Positions 46,660 to 58,252 of a DNA stretch of 64,000 nt are shown one piece after another. Source of the DNA: Stereum hirsutum FP-91666 SS1. Taxonomy: Eukaryota > Basidiomycota > Agaricomycetes > Russulales > Stereaceae. Made by a program: the position numbers and the translations under genes. Position 1 is the stretch's first letter, and every line of letters starts with the position of its first letter. The notes under the pieces were generated by a model. The model ran no database searches, was not told the origin of the DNA, and saw only the letters and a list, made by a program, of their open reading frames with translations. The stretch lies in the NCBI RefSeq assembly GCF_000264905.1, contig NW_006763133.1:1684329-1748328 (forward strand). Reading direction: 5' to 3'.

Positions 46660-49583
46660 CTAAACCCTCCCCCTCTCCAAATCCACATCAAGCCCATGCT
46701 CATCCCACGACGACCCCCCACCCCCATTCAAATTCCCCACCTTCACATCCCCATTCAACGCCCCTCCTCCCCCCTCACTCGACCTCCCCCTCTCATCCTC
46801 CCCGTCCCCCAACATCCCAGGATTGACCTCCCGCCTATCCTCCACCGCGACCGCATGCGGCCTCACCCACGAATACCCCGCCGGCCTCCCGAGCACGTTC
46901 ATCACGTTCTGTCGCCACGAGCCGTGAGAGAACGGGTTGGGCGGCGCGGGCCCGGGTACGAGCGTCTTGTGGGCTTGGTTCCGGATCTATTTATTTTAGT
47001 ATTTTGGATGGGATGGGAGCGAGAGGTGGCGCGTCGGTTATCAAATCAGTCGGGTACGTCGGGGGAGTTGGTCGACGGGAAGAGGTGTGGGTGAGGAGAT
47101 GAATCCATGGAGATGAAAACCAGATAAAGACGGAGATCAGTAACCGTGCTTCAGAAGATCAGACCATCGAGATGCGAGAGCGGTCAAGACGGAAACGGAC
47201 GACGAGAATACGTAGTGTCCGCAAATAAAATAGATAAATAGATGGGATATGGGCGCCTTGACGGGGCCGGAAGCGCAGTAATAACTGCATTCGGTTGTTA
47301 TACTTTGCGAGGTGGGTTCCTACTGCGTGTAACGTCCGGAGGCCGTGTTTATACTTGGAGTAATACCCGTTACGCTCGGAAGTGTGTAGATTATGACATA
47401 CACTAGTCTGCGCAAGAGATAGTGCTATGCCGGGCGTGCGGAAAAAACATACAAAGAGAAGATAAATCCGAATAAGAGGAGCACATACCTGTTCAATGGT
47501 TGTGACATTCAAGAGCAGTAACTACCATACCGAACAAAATTCGTCAACGAACAGTTCAAGAACAGCACCGAGATGAAATAAGGCTCACCCGCATATGGTA
47601 TGTCAATAACGCCGCCACCGGCCATACTACGATAATAGAAAGAACAAAAACCACAGCGCTCCCCGCGCCGGTGCTGATTGCATGTCGGAAGGTGAGATGC
47701 TCCTTCCGCGTGAGCAAGTACAAGTGTAGCGCCGAAGTGACGATGATGAGGCAAGTAGTCAAGGTCTACATGCAAAATAGAAATTCGACGTTCGATGTAT
47801 TAGAGGCCAATATAAATGTTGCTGCGCATTGAATGGGACTCACCGCGCTGAAAATAAAAGTGAAGAAGTAGGTATAATTGCGACGGCCCACACAGTTGTT
47901 CACCCATTGGCAATGATGATCACAACCGTCCACACAGTTGTCGCACTGCATCGAAATCCCGTCAATTCAGCGTAAAGTCGAGAAAGAGAACGTCACGAGT
48001 ACGCACCATTTTACAATGGCTAGACCGAGGTGGTCTGTATATCTTACACGTGGGGCAGTACTTCACGCGCACACTACAAGGCAGACAGTAAGAAACTATA
48101 GTCTCAAAAGGATGCATTACTTACATTCCCGCTCGTACTTTCAGATCTCGTGGCAGGGGTATCCTGGATTCTGCGGAACCAGAAGAGCTCGGGGCGCATG
48201 GCGGATCGTGGTCCAAATTCCGTGGCAGAATTCCAGGATCAGTGAAAGCCTTCAAGCGAGGTCGTATATCAGACTGGAAGTCGCGTGAGTCGGGCCACGG
48301 AACAAGACACGTACCGTAGACAGCATCAGTGTAATAGTGAGCAAAGTCATGTATGCTCCAATGGCTGCCACAGCCGGGCTCTCATTATGCCACCACCAAA
48401 CACAGGTCGTCCCAAACCAAGTACCCGCAATGCCAAACACAAGCACCAGCGAGCCAATAAAAGCCCACGGACTATCGCCCCCCGTCAAGAACATCCCTTC
48501 ACAAAAGAACCGATTCCTCGACGGCAAAAGCTCATAATTCCGTGTGGCTCGTTTCGTCTTCTCGTCAAGCCGTGGGGTCGCGCTTAACGGCGGGTTAATA
48601 TCCGGAGGGTACGGATTGAACGAATTTGGTGAGGTAGGCTGTCGGAGGTGCAGGGAAGGCGAATGCACAGATTTATAACGATGTTCCATATAGTCGTCGA
48701 ACGGTTTGGGCTCCTCCGTCACCCGCACGTCTGGCGATGGCAAACCGCCCGATAAAGACCTGCGCACCGACTCGAGACTGATCCCAAACTTTCCCAAGCT
48801 ATCCCTCACCCTCCCACCCGGACTCGATCCATGTGTGGGACTCAAGGTCTTCTCGGACGCCCCCCGTGTAGTCTGCGACGGTCGGGATTGCAGGCTATTT
48901 GTGGACGTTTTGTGAGACATGCCACTTGCGCCGATGGGTAGTAATGGCTCGCGACTGAACTTGGCGTTCTTCACGGGGAGTTGATGGGATGGGTCTTCGA
49001 GCGTCAATGTGGTAGAGGCGTGCGAGGTGCGTTCGCCTGCAGGAGCGTCGGCGATGCGGCGAGCGCTCATGCCGTCGTCCGACTCGTACATGACCTCGTT
49101 AGAAAGCGGGTGGAACTGCTGTAGCGAGAAGATTTGAGTATCATGTGTGGGTGAGCCCGGATGTGAAGAACCAGCGGAAGAGGGGCGGCTGTGGGGATAG
49201 GAAAGAGATGGTTGATTGGGTCGTGAAGGGCGAAAGAATGAGGCCGAGGGGAGGATGCCGCCGGCGTGAGTTAGACTGGTGGGATTAGGAGAACTGGGCG
49301 ACACAAAAGACCTCCTCGTAGGCGATGTAGGCTCATGAGAAATGTGAACAGAAGGGTGTGGCCTGGATGTGGAAGAAATGTTGGACCCCGTCCGTTGATG
49401 GTGGGAGGCAGTTGTGTTCGAGGTGCTTCCACTGCGAAGTCTGCTTGTGGATGCCGGGTTGTCGAACCTGGTCGAGACACCCACAGAGGACAAAGATGAA
49501 GGTAATTGGGACGGCCTGTTAGCAGTCGGAGTGCTAGGCGTAGAACTAGAAAAGGGTAAAGAGTGTTGGGAGTGGGCAGCCAT
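46660..49583 (-). CDS. ERF2: DHHC palmitoyltransferase (Erf2-like)
   Basis: Protein S-acyltransferase of the ER/Golgi, 699 residues in seven exons: 49583-48315, 48249-48125, 48073-48007, 47945-47844, 47765-47589, 47521-47489, 46986-46660. About 370 disordered residues precede [19 protein letters not shown] [15 protein letters not shown]. Helices follow at [19 protein letters not shown] and [15 protein letters not shown], then [11 protein letters not shown], the Cys-rich [20 protein letters not shown] and the catalytic [19 protein letters not shown]. Two more helices come next ([37 protein letters not shown]). The conserved TTIEQIRNQAH and [19 protein letters not shown] end the fold. The last intron is 502 nt, about eight times the local norm. 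Erf2 usually acts with Erf4 on Ras; that link is family knowledge. Confidence 0.92.
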
Positions 49584-49977
49584 TGCACACGAAGGCGGCC
49601 GACTTGTTGGAAACGGGGAAAGGAGTAGAGTCTGTCAAAGGATGGAGACCAGTCCGAAGACAATCAGGATATGAACAGAACGAGCGAGGAAGGTATCCAG
49701 AGAGCGCAGGAGGAGGGGCACCAGAGGAAAGACAGAGCGAGCGTTTCCTGCGAGTCGCTCGAAGGGAGCAGTGTACGGGATGCGGTCAAAGGATGAAAGA
49801 ATATGGTAATCGCGACGTCCGCGTGCGGAACGCGCCTTCCACGGCCGGGTGGCACTTCATACAGCAGTGTGGCGACTCGCATAAGCATGGTCAAGCAACA
49901 CAAAAATGATACATACAATACATCTACTGGACGAATACAAGATACTGAACGTTTCGCATAATCAAAATCGTGAACTA
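49584..49977. other. intergenic, tandem minus-strand genes
   Basis: Promoter of the DHHC gene and 3' flank of the LACTB2-like gene. Nothing further recognised. Confidence 0.45.
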
Positions 49978-51254
49978 TCATTCCGGGTCTTCTCGTATAT
50001 CGCTTGCACGATGTATCAACACCCATTGCGTCTCTTTTCCCTCTCCACCCACCACCTTCACCTTCCCTTCCTTCTCTAACTTCCTCAAATGGAGATTCAC
50101 TCCATGCGCCGCGGGCTCCCACAGAGACTCCGGAAGCTTTGCGTACATCTTCATCACTATCCCCCACGTCGTCCACGTATCAGCCTGCCCCCCACCTTCA
50201 ACGTCTTTCGCCTCCACCCCCGATCTCTCCGGCTTCGAGCTCAACACCTCGACAATTTGACCTTCCCTTTCCAGCCTATGCTCAATATACATCCTGATCG
50301 TCGTAGGACCATTCTTCACGACAGGCCCATGCGCCGGGTAGAGTATCGCGTATCCTTCACCGTCCCCGGAAGGCGTACGTGCGGCGAAGACCATCTTCCG
50401 CAAAGATGACATGTACGACGCGAGGTCCTCGAACACTGCGGTCCCCTTCCCTAGAACAGTATCTCCTGTGAACAATGCACGGTCCGGAGGGAAGAGCAGT
50501 GATATGGAATCTGTGGTATGGCCCGGTGTATAGAGAACCTTCAGGTGAAGAGGATGGTCATCCGTTGAAGAGGGAAGTGTGATGATCTGTCCGTCCTCTA
50601 ATGGATGAAAGGCTCGACCATCGGGAGCAGGCGAATACGTTCCCTCCTCCAGGCTGGATTCTATCTCGTTGAGGGTCTCGTCTGGGGGAGCATCGGATGG
50701 TATGGGATGTTTATGAATCCGAGGAGGCTGAAAGGGACTGTCTGGGTGTCGTTCGGCCCATAGGTCGCGGAGGAGAGTGAGAACGGATGGGAGACCCCGT
50801 GTGTGGTCATGATGCCTGTGAGTGAGGATAATGTCGGCGATGTCAGGGGACAAGGGGTTCGCCGGTTTCGCTAGGGCCTCGCGAAGTAGAGGGATATAGG
50901 CTGGTATGCCCTGGCCGGCATCCAGAAGGATGTATGGGTTTGTCTGTCCGATGAGGTAGGTATTTGTTCCTGCGCGGGGGTAAGCATGTGTTGAATGGAA
51001 GTTGGTGAGGAAGACTTCGTGGATTACCTTGGAGGGTGAACTTCCCTGGATTCTGTGATTCTTCAGCTAAGACACAGTGATGCAAAGCAGAATATATCGC
51101 TTGCCTGTCCTAGGATACGGACAACCTTGTCACTGATCTTTCATGTTCAAGCGGGGTCCAAGTTGTGGTCGGTTAAGTCAATACCGACTGACAAAGCACT
51201 ACTAATCAGAAGCCTCACTCGGGTGATATTGAGCAGAGGCTCAAGCTTGTCCAT
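49978..51254 (-). CDS. LACTB2-like metallo-beta-lactamase-fold hydrolase
   Basis: Predicted zinc endoribonuclease/hydrolase of 361 residues in four exons: 51254-51219, 51137-51105, 51052-51028, 50969-49978. The N terminus MDKLEPLLNITRISDKVVRI leads into LGQNPGKFTLQGTNTYLIG, a LACTB2-family opening. Zinc ligands are in ILTHRHHDHTRG, YTPGHTTDS and LFTGDTVLG, with a downstream YPAHGPVVKNG His. The C-terminal segment SLWEPAAHGVNLHLRKLEKE fits the LACTB2 winged helix. The first three exons are 36, 33 and 25 nt. Intron 2 begins GC rather than GT (CAG|gcaagc), which is the only choice that restores the conserved LGQNPGKF join. No mitochondrial presequence is evident. Confidence 0.9.
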
Positions 51255-51632
51255 GTGCGTAGACGATCGTAGTCTTACAGGTGTGGTGGTTTCAAGATGG
51301 TGGTAAGTTAGATGGCAAGAGTGTGGCGAGTGTAAGTGGCGCTCAAGAATATGAATCATCAGCCGGCGAGCAGTCAAACCGGTTAGCCGGCTCACTTTCC
51401 TTCACAGACGGATGTAGGAATGGCATGAGCGGTGATTAGTACAAGCAGCCATGAAAATGGGTAAGCAGGTGGTACATCCGTGTCAACGAAAAAGTGATAA
51501 GAAAACAGATTGAAAAGGAAGAGCAAAAGAAATACATAAGTCGTACAACAACAACACCACGAAGAGAAATAATCGGATTCCACATGAAATTTCTTACACT
51601 CAGCCAAGATCCCTTCGCCCTCTACCTTGAAT
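51255..51632. other. intergenic, tandem minus-strand genes
   Basis: Promoter of the LACTB2-like gene and 3' flank of the F-box gene. Nothing further recognised. Confidence 0.4.
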
Positions 51633-53468
51633 TTACACATCAGGTCCCTTCCAGTCCATATCCACAACCCCCACTCCCCTCCTCCCCAACCGAATCCTCC
51701 ACCTCTTCATCTCCCCCTGGTACCCCGCCTCCAACGCCTGACCTCCCACCCCCTTCCTCAACCACCTCACGCTCCTCATCCTCACAACCTTTAATCCACT
51801 CAATCCATCCCCACCCCTCAACCCACTCATCGTCTCCACCTCCGTGAGCAATCCCGTATTAGGCCGCGGTATAGTCAGGATCTTGAGGTTGCGGTGTGAG
51901 GACCCGGGAGGGAGGAGTGGGAGGAGGAAGGTGGGGAGGGGGAAGTCGAGGAAGAGATGTTGGAGGGAGGGCGTTAGTGTGAGGAGGGGGGTTATTTGGG
52001 TTGGAAGATGTGTGAGGATAGGAGTTGGGACGTTTGTTTGGACGGGTACAGGAGCGGGGGTGAGATGATGTAGAGGTGTGGAAAGATGGAGTGAGGTCAG
52101 AGTGGAACCGAGATTAGTCAGGAGAGGCACAATGCTCGATGGGGACGTGGATGGTGTAAGAAGAAGTGAACGGAGCGAGGCGCATGGGCTATTCAGAAAT
52201 ATTTGAAGAATGGCGCTGAAGGGGATGGAGATCAAAGACAGGCTATGAAGATTTGGGAAGCGGAGTGGGGGAATAGCCTCTGCTGATCCCAGGTAGTCGT
52301 CGAGAGTCCCTGCGTTATGTGATTCATCGTAGGTCGATATAAGCTCTAGGTCTTCTAACCGTTCGCAGCACTGTAACAGCTCGAAGACCGGGCCATGAGC
52401 ATGTGGGGAGAGAGCGCGACGCTCGCCCGGCGGAAACGTTAATCCCTTCAACGTCTTCAACTTCTCGACTCCGTCTTTAAGTCGTAGAGCATTCAATGCA
52501 CGATGACTGAGCATAGTTCCTGGGTTGAGGATCAGATGCGTCAGGGAGGGCAAGAGCGGAAACAAGACTGTGAGGAGAGAATCGATTCGAAACCCATCCG
52601 AGGCGTCGACGGTGGTAAGTTCTGATACGTCGAGAGACTGTACCCATCGGCCTGGGGTCGAGTACGGGATGCGCCGTATGGAGTCCCATTTCTGGTCGGA
52701 ATTGTAGAGGTGAGATACCAATTTTTGTAGCGATGAGCGACTGAAGACGAAGACATGCGCGTAAAGCAGTGGGAGTGCAATGTCCTAAAGTCAAACAAAC
52801 ATAAATATTTAGCTCAAATTTAGCTTTATGCTTGCATTACGGAGACAAATTATGGGTTCATCAGAACGGGACCCTCAGGATGTTGGACGTTGAGACTCTT
52901 TGACGTGCTGAATGTTCTAAGGGTATCTACGAGATTACCTTGCGTATGGCAACAAACACCCATGGCTGCACGAAAGGCTAGTGTGCATTGCAAGGTAAGG
53001 TAGCTCACATACACCATGAACCACCCAAGAAAAAGGTCAAATACATGGTGATATCAAGCCAGACTTTTTCCAAACGAAAAAGATGTCCTTCCTCAGAACA
53101 TTCGGGTACCATGCAGTATTGCGGTTGCCACACGGCGTGTACAGGGTGCTTTGGTGGGTTTCCGGATCTGGTTGGCTATACCCAGACTTTGAAAGCGGAC
53201 GTACCATCCAACGCTTGCACACAAACATGATCTTCCAATTCGATCTCATTACCCTCCTCCGTTCCGTTGCATCCACCTTCCGACCCTGCTCTCCCATGAA
53301 CACGAACGTGAACACCTTCGACCATAGCTCCGCAGGAAGTGGCTTCAGTGCCGGTCGCTTTGGAAGTAGAGGAAGAAGAACAAAGCTTCCTGGATATAGA
53401 GCGAGTGGCCTAGGTTGAAGGAAGACTGGTGGGTCGACTGGGTGTGCTGGTGCTATCATGTAACTCAT
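51633..53468 (-). CDS. F-box protein with leucine-rich repeats
   Basis: Likely substrate receptor of an SCF ubiquitin ligase; 471 residues in two exons (53468-53205, 52784-51633). The F-box reads LKPLPAELWSKVFTFVF and continues to IMFVCKRWMDIALPLLYAHV across the splice. About 350 residues of Leu-rich, repeat-like sequence follow (LLTVLFPLLPSLTHLILNPG, RLEDLELIS, FPNLHSLSLISI, NLKILTIPRP). The sequence VCKRWMDIALPLLY is contiguous in homologous Agaricomycete F-box proteins, so the intervening 420 bp is a single long intron. The start MSYMIAPAHP has a second in-frame Met three codons later. Targets unknown. Confidence 0.82.
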
Positions 53469-54471
53469 GATTCAGCAGTTGTTGACAGTCGTGAAGAATT
53501 CAAAATGTAGCCCTGCAAAGCAAGCTCAGCACCGGTCCAAGTTATGGTTGGATACCAAAGCGAGGCAGAAGTTGGTTGTAGAGAACTGAGAGAGGGCTGC
53601 CATAGGGCAAATACGGTACATTGCAAGGCGAGTGAGCGTCTCACGACTGGCTCGCACGACATCATCGGCGTCTGAAGCAACTTGGATGCGTATCGCTCAT
53701 CGGACCGGCACGGACACGGACTTCCGAAAGTGCGCTGTGGCACTTCTCATCGAGTCGGTCCGGGAAATCCCGGGGCTATATCTAAAGTCAACAACTCGCT
53801 GTGTGGCACCTGTTCCTCCGAGTCCCTCCCATGTCAGTCGGGTCTCAACGTTCTTGTCCCACTCTCTGATTGACCTCGTCACGAACCTACATTCTGGACG
53901 GCCGATAACTCTATCGTTCCTACAAGGACTGCTTTGAGGATTATTGATCCTTTCGGGCTGCCGCTCGAACGCTGCAGAGGGTCATGCGTCCATATGCATC
54001 TTGTTAGCTTCTATCTTAGCTGTTTGGTTCTTGGTCGCACAATTTCCCTTGTACCCCCATCTGAAATCGTACAAAGGTCTTTGTACATGGACCCTGATGT
54101 CGGTCGATGAACATATACATATCTTCTTCGGAGAAATCTTTTCAGGAGCCTTCTTGCGACGGCTGCGATTGCTCTTTGTTTTAGAATCAACTCTTTATGG
54201 TTCTGCTTATCTCGGATTTGTCTTGGATATACTCGTTACGCATCGACATGGTCGACCATCCATTCACGTACCATCCTGACCATAGCGAGGCCTCACGCTC
54301 CCACTGATAACACTGTCGATGCTGTCATATCTGCTGCTGACCTCTTGCTTCTCGACATCTATAAAAAGTCTACATCAGGAGCGTACTTCATGCAGAGTCT
54401 CCTAGGCCTAGCAGTATCGCTGCTCTTCTTTGCTTCTCCTTTCCTCCTCTACACCAGATCATTCATTCCAG
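53469..54471. promoter_or_regulatory. 1 kb divergent spacer, F-box / isochorismatase-like gene
   Basis: Holds the promoters of both outward-facing genes. On the right side a TATA box is clear. Short open frames are not convincing. Confidence 0.5.
54360..54368 (+). promoter_or_regulatory. TATA box of the isochorismatase-like gene
   Basis: TATAAAAAG, 112 bases before the start codon, followed by a C/T-rich stretch (about 54405-54460) suitable for transcription initiation. A strong TATA suggests regulated rather than constitutive expression. Confidence 0.55.
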
Positions 54472-55604
54472 ATGTGGACTCTATCTACCACACTATGGGT
54501 TGCTTTGCTTGCAACTTGTGCTTTGGCTGTTGGCCCTACAATGCCGAACGGGACGTTCGGAAACGTCTATAATTTTTGGGAAGGTGATACCTCTAGCGTA
54601 GACCTGACGCGAGGTGCAGGAGACGGAGTCTCCATCAAGACCTCGAGTGGAAATTCAGACACCATCACAATCACTCCGAATGCGAGCGCCTTGGTGATTG
54701 TCGACATGCAGAGTACGCTCCCCGCGACATCATCCTTCCACTCCGTGGATACCGTCCCTGAAATCTGATTCAATAGACTTCTTTATTCACCCCAACCTTT
54801 CCTCTTCCTCCGGTGGCCGTGACATCGTTCCCGCCACGATCTCCACCATCAACGCTTTCCGCGCCAATAACATGAAGATCCTCTGGGTCCAATGGGGTTT
54901 AACGGACCTCGACCTCCACACCATCGCGCCTAGTTTCCTCTTTACCTTCGGTGATGGCGATTCAGAATCGACATTCGGGACAGAGATGGGATTCATCAAC
55001 GATAATGGGACGGAGGTGGATATGGGGAGAAAGTTGATGAGAGGGAGTTGGAACGCACAGGCGTGGGGAGAGTTGTACGATGTGCAGACGGCGGGCATTG
55101 CGAATGGGACGGATTTCTACTTCAACAAGAGTGCGTCTGTCTCGTACCATGATTTTTCGCATCTCACCTCATCTATATCTTTTTTGCGTTATTCCCATCT
55201 AGATCGCCTGAGTGGTATGTGGGGGGACAGGACGGCGATGGAGCAGTTCCTTCAGGACCAGGGAATCACCACTTTGTTCTTTGGTGGCGTGAATACGGAC
55301 CAGTGCGTCTATGGGACTCTGCTGGTGAGTATCGTCTCCCTCGTGACTCATAACATCGTCCTTCGCTGACGGTTCTGTAGGACTCCGCCTATAAGGGATA
55401 CGACACGATCTTCATGACAGATCTATCCGCTACTACCAGCCCAAGCTACGCCACGGAAATGGTTGTCTTCAATGCCGGAGGTGAGATACTTAGTCTTTTG
55501 CCTCCATCAGAGTTCGATGCGGTGACTTTATCGTCTGACTACGTGATTATTTAGGGTTGGGATGGGTGGCGAACTCTTCCGCCCTACTATCGGCTTTGAC
55601 TTGA
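54472..55604 (+). CDS. secreted isochorismatase-family cysteine hydrolase
   Basis: Predicted extracellular hydrolase, 288 residues, exons 54472-54712, 54777-55130, 55203-55324, 55381-55480, 55555-55604. The N terminus MWTLSTTLWVALLATCALAV is a signal peptide. The catalytic triad of the family is readable: Asp in ALVIVDMQNFFIHP, Lys in DFYFNKNRLSGMWGD and Cys in FFGGVNTDQCVYGT. DTIFMTDLSATTSPSYATEM and the end GWVANSSALLSALT complete the fold. Intron 2 falls directly after the catalytic Lys codon region. Substrate is unknown: isochorismate, nicotinamide-like amides and other small amides are all hydrolysed within the superfamily. Confidence 0.88.
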
Positions 55605-56380
55605 CAGTTGCGACGCGTGCAAAAGGGCGCGAGACTCTTGAGTCTAGAAGAACTGAGTGGGCAGAGGCATCTGAACCTATGGTAATAAAGTACCATCCGC
55701 ATGGCGACAGCTGGAAGGATTGAGCGCAAATGTATGAAGTAGCCGGTGATAATAGTCCTTGTATCACAATTCCTTGATCTCTCGAGCTACATTTTTTATA
55801 GTGAGCTCGGGGAGTGTGGGCATCTCGTTGAGAAGCAAAACCTCCAATAAAATGCCCGCAGCTCTGAGTATTGTGCTGTAGGCTTGAGTACTATCTGGAT
55901 TGTGGCCCGACATCCGGTGGCGCCAACGGGGAAGGCGGACTGTGCGACCGGAGGCAACTGTACGCGATTCAAACAACTTTCTCAGCAAGCCCGAGCGAGG
56001 CGGAAGTGTGATCAAAGTCAAGTCACGACTCCCGCTTTCAAAGCAGATTCGCTCAGCACCCATCCTTTCTTCGTCACCGTGACGCAAAAGTACTCTATCT
56101 AAGCACGATAAAGTGATCTTCCCACTGCTCGAAGTGAGGAAGACACCCATTCGTATAAAACACTGGCTCGCTTCCCCATACCACCGCTATCCCGCCTTCT
56201 TCAAGCAACGCAGACCCCCAGACTTTCTAGTACACCGGCTGTTAATAGACTTGCACAGGTGAGCAGGCATTCCCACTTCCTATCCTGGAGTTATCTTCAG
56301 CGGTTCTGACGCGAGTTCTGCTCTTGCTCCTACTTCATCTTGCACAGATCTCTCGAGCATTCGCCTCCTCGACTGTAAAT
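55605..56380. other. intergenic with glutathione reductase promoter and spliced leader region
   Basis: The left part is the 3' flank of the isochorismatase-like gene. The right part holds a TATA box and a likely 5'-UTR intron (donor after 56258, acceptor before 56348). Spliced, the leader is open in frame with the reductase but has no AUG. A 128-codon minus-strand frame (55764-56150) was judged non-coding. Confidence 0.55.
56154..56160 (+). promoter_or_regulatory. TATA box of the glutathione reductase gene
   Basis: TATAAAA followed by C/T-rich sequence. It places the expected transcription start at roughly 56180-56200, inside the presequence-like open frame. Confidence 0.55.
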
Positions 56381-58252
56381 ATGGCACCCATCGAGAAACC
56401 AACCCCTGGCGAGAAGTACGACGTTATCTTCATTGGTGGCGGGAGTGGCGGGACTGCTGGATCGGTACGTTTGCTTACTTGTCGTTATTAGAACCAAGCG
56501 CTGAACGAGGTTTCGATGGATTGTTGTATATTCTGCGGCCAATATTCACGGTGCGCTTGTTTGCTGCAATATAGCGCCGCGCTGCATCGTATGGAAAGAA
56601 GGTCGCTTTGATCGAGCAGGATGGAAAGCTCGGCGGGACTTGCGTCAACGTTGGTGTGTTAGTTCTCTCATGCCATGCACGCTACCACTAACATGCAACG
56701 TGCGGTTCCCTTCTTCTGCAGGATGTGTGCCAAAGAAGGTTTGCCTTCCGAAGGTTTCTTCGCGGGCTCGCATCCTCACCAATGTACATCCTCTAGATAA
56801 TGTGGCACGCAGCTGATATTGCTGAGAAGATGCGCCACGCAGCCCTTGGGTACAATTTCAAGAACGTTCCCGCTCCCGAGTTCACCTGGAAGACCTTCAA
56901 GCCACAACGCGATAACTACATCAAATTCCTCAACGGTATCTACGAGTCCAACGTCAGCAAGGAAGGCGTAGCTTACCACATCGGCCACGCCAAACTCACA
57001 TCGCCCAACTCTGTCCTCATCACCCCAGGCTTGGCACCCTACTCCAAACCCCCTCTCAAAGAGCAAGCCGGGCGTGCGGACGGTGAGTCGTACACGATTC
57101 ACGCGGATCATATTGTTGTGGCGACGGGTGGAAGGCCCACCATCCCCAAGGACGAGGACATCCCCGGTGCAAGCTTGGGTATCAACTCGGACGGGTTCTT
57201 CGAACTGGAGGATCAGCCAAAGAGGGCCGTGGTCGTCGGTGCTGGATATATTGCTGTAGAACTCGCTGGCGTTCTGCACACCCTGGGCTCCGAAGTTCAC
57301 CTCCTCATTCGTAAAGAGCAGGTCCTCCGTACGTTCGACCCTTCTCTCAACGAGGTCCTCACTCCATGGATGGAACGCACCGGCGTCAATGTTCACAAGA
57401 CGACCAACGTCGTACGCGTTGAGGGCGAGCGCGGTGGCGAGTTGACTATCCACACCGATAAGGGAGACGCCATTAAGGCCGACTGTCTCATTTGGGCCAT
57501 CGGAAGGCATGCGAACACGGAGGATCTCGGTCTGGAGGAATTGGGAATCGAGCTGGACAAGAAGGGCGATGTTGTCGTGGACGAATGGCAACAGTCGAAC
57601 GTGAAGAGTGTTTGGGCTATTGGAGATGTGCAGGGCAAGGCGTTGTTAACGCCCGTGGCCATCGCTGCCGGGAGGAGGTTGAGCAATAGGTTGTTCGGTC
57701 CGGAGAAGTTCAAGAACGACAAGCTCAGTTATGCAGACATTCCCACTGTTGTGTTTTCGTACGTCGGATTATGTTCTCTGTTGTTTTCGACTTGCTGAGT
57801 TTCAACAGGCATCCGCCGATCGGTACTGTTGGCCTCACGGAGCCCGAGGCCAGGGAGAAGTACGGTGACGCTGTCAAGATCTGTATGTGCCCCTGCTCTT
57901 ATGTCTCTAAGATGTGTTATGGTGCTAACAATCACGTTCACAGACAAATCCTCGTTCCGCGCCCTCTACTTCTCCATGCTCCCGCAAGAGCACAAGGAGC
58001 CCTCGATGTTCAAACTCATCGTTGTCGGCGAAGAGGAGAAGGTCGTTGGCGTGCATGTCATTGGTTTAGGCTCCGATGAGCTCTTACAAGGCTTCGCCGT
58101 GGCAGTCAAGATGGGCGCAACGAAGCAAGACTTTGATGACACTGTGGCCATTCACCCGACCAGTGCTGAGGGTACGTATTCTATGCTATTCCTCTATTCA
58201 TGTCTTTCACTAATGAAATATTCGTATTATAGAGCTCGTTACCCTCAGGTAA
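56381..58252 (+). CDS. GLR1: glutathione reductase
   Basis: FAD/NADPH disulfide oxidoreductase that keeps glutathione reduced; 487 residues in seven exons: 56381-56464, 56575-56653, 56722-56738, 56797-57758, 57809-57882, 57944-58171, 58233-58252. The FAD-binding [20 protein letters not shown] and the redox disulfide [14 protein letters not shown] are intact. NADPH-binding [20 protein letters not shown] with downstream [11 protein letters not shown] follows, then [18 protein letters not shown]. The dimer interface contributes [15 protein letters not shown] with the catalytic His-Glu pair. The second redox Cys sits in a 17-nt exon. The AUG chosen gives a cytosolic form ([16 protein letters not shown]); the frame stays open upstream. 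Confidence 0.95.

Noticed and set aside
55764..56150. 128-codon minus-strand frame upstream of glutathione reductase
   Set aside because: Overlaps the TATA box region and shows no family resemblance.
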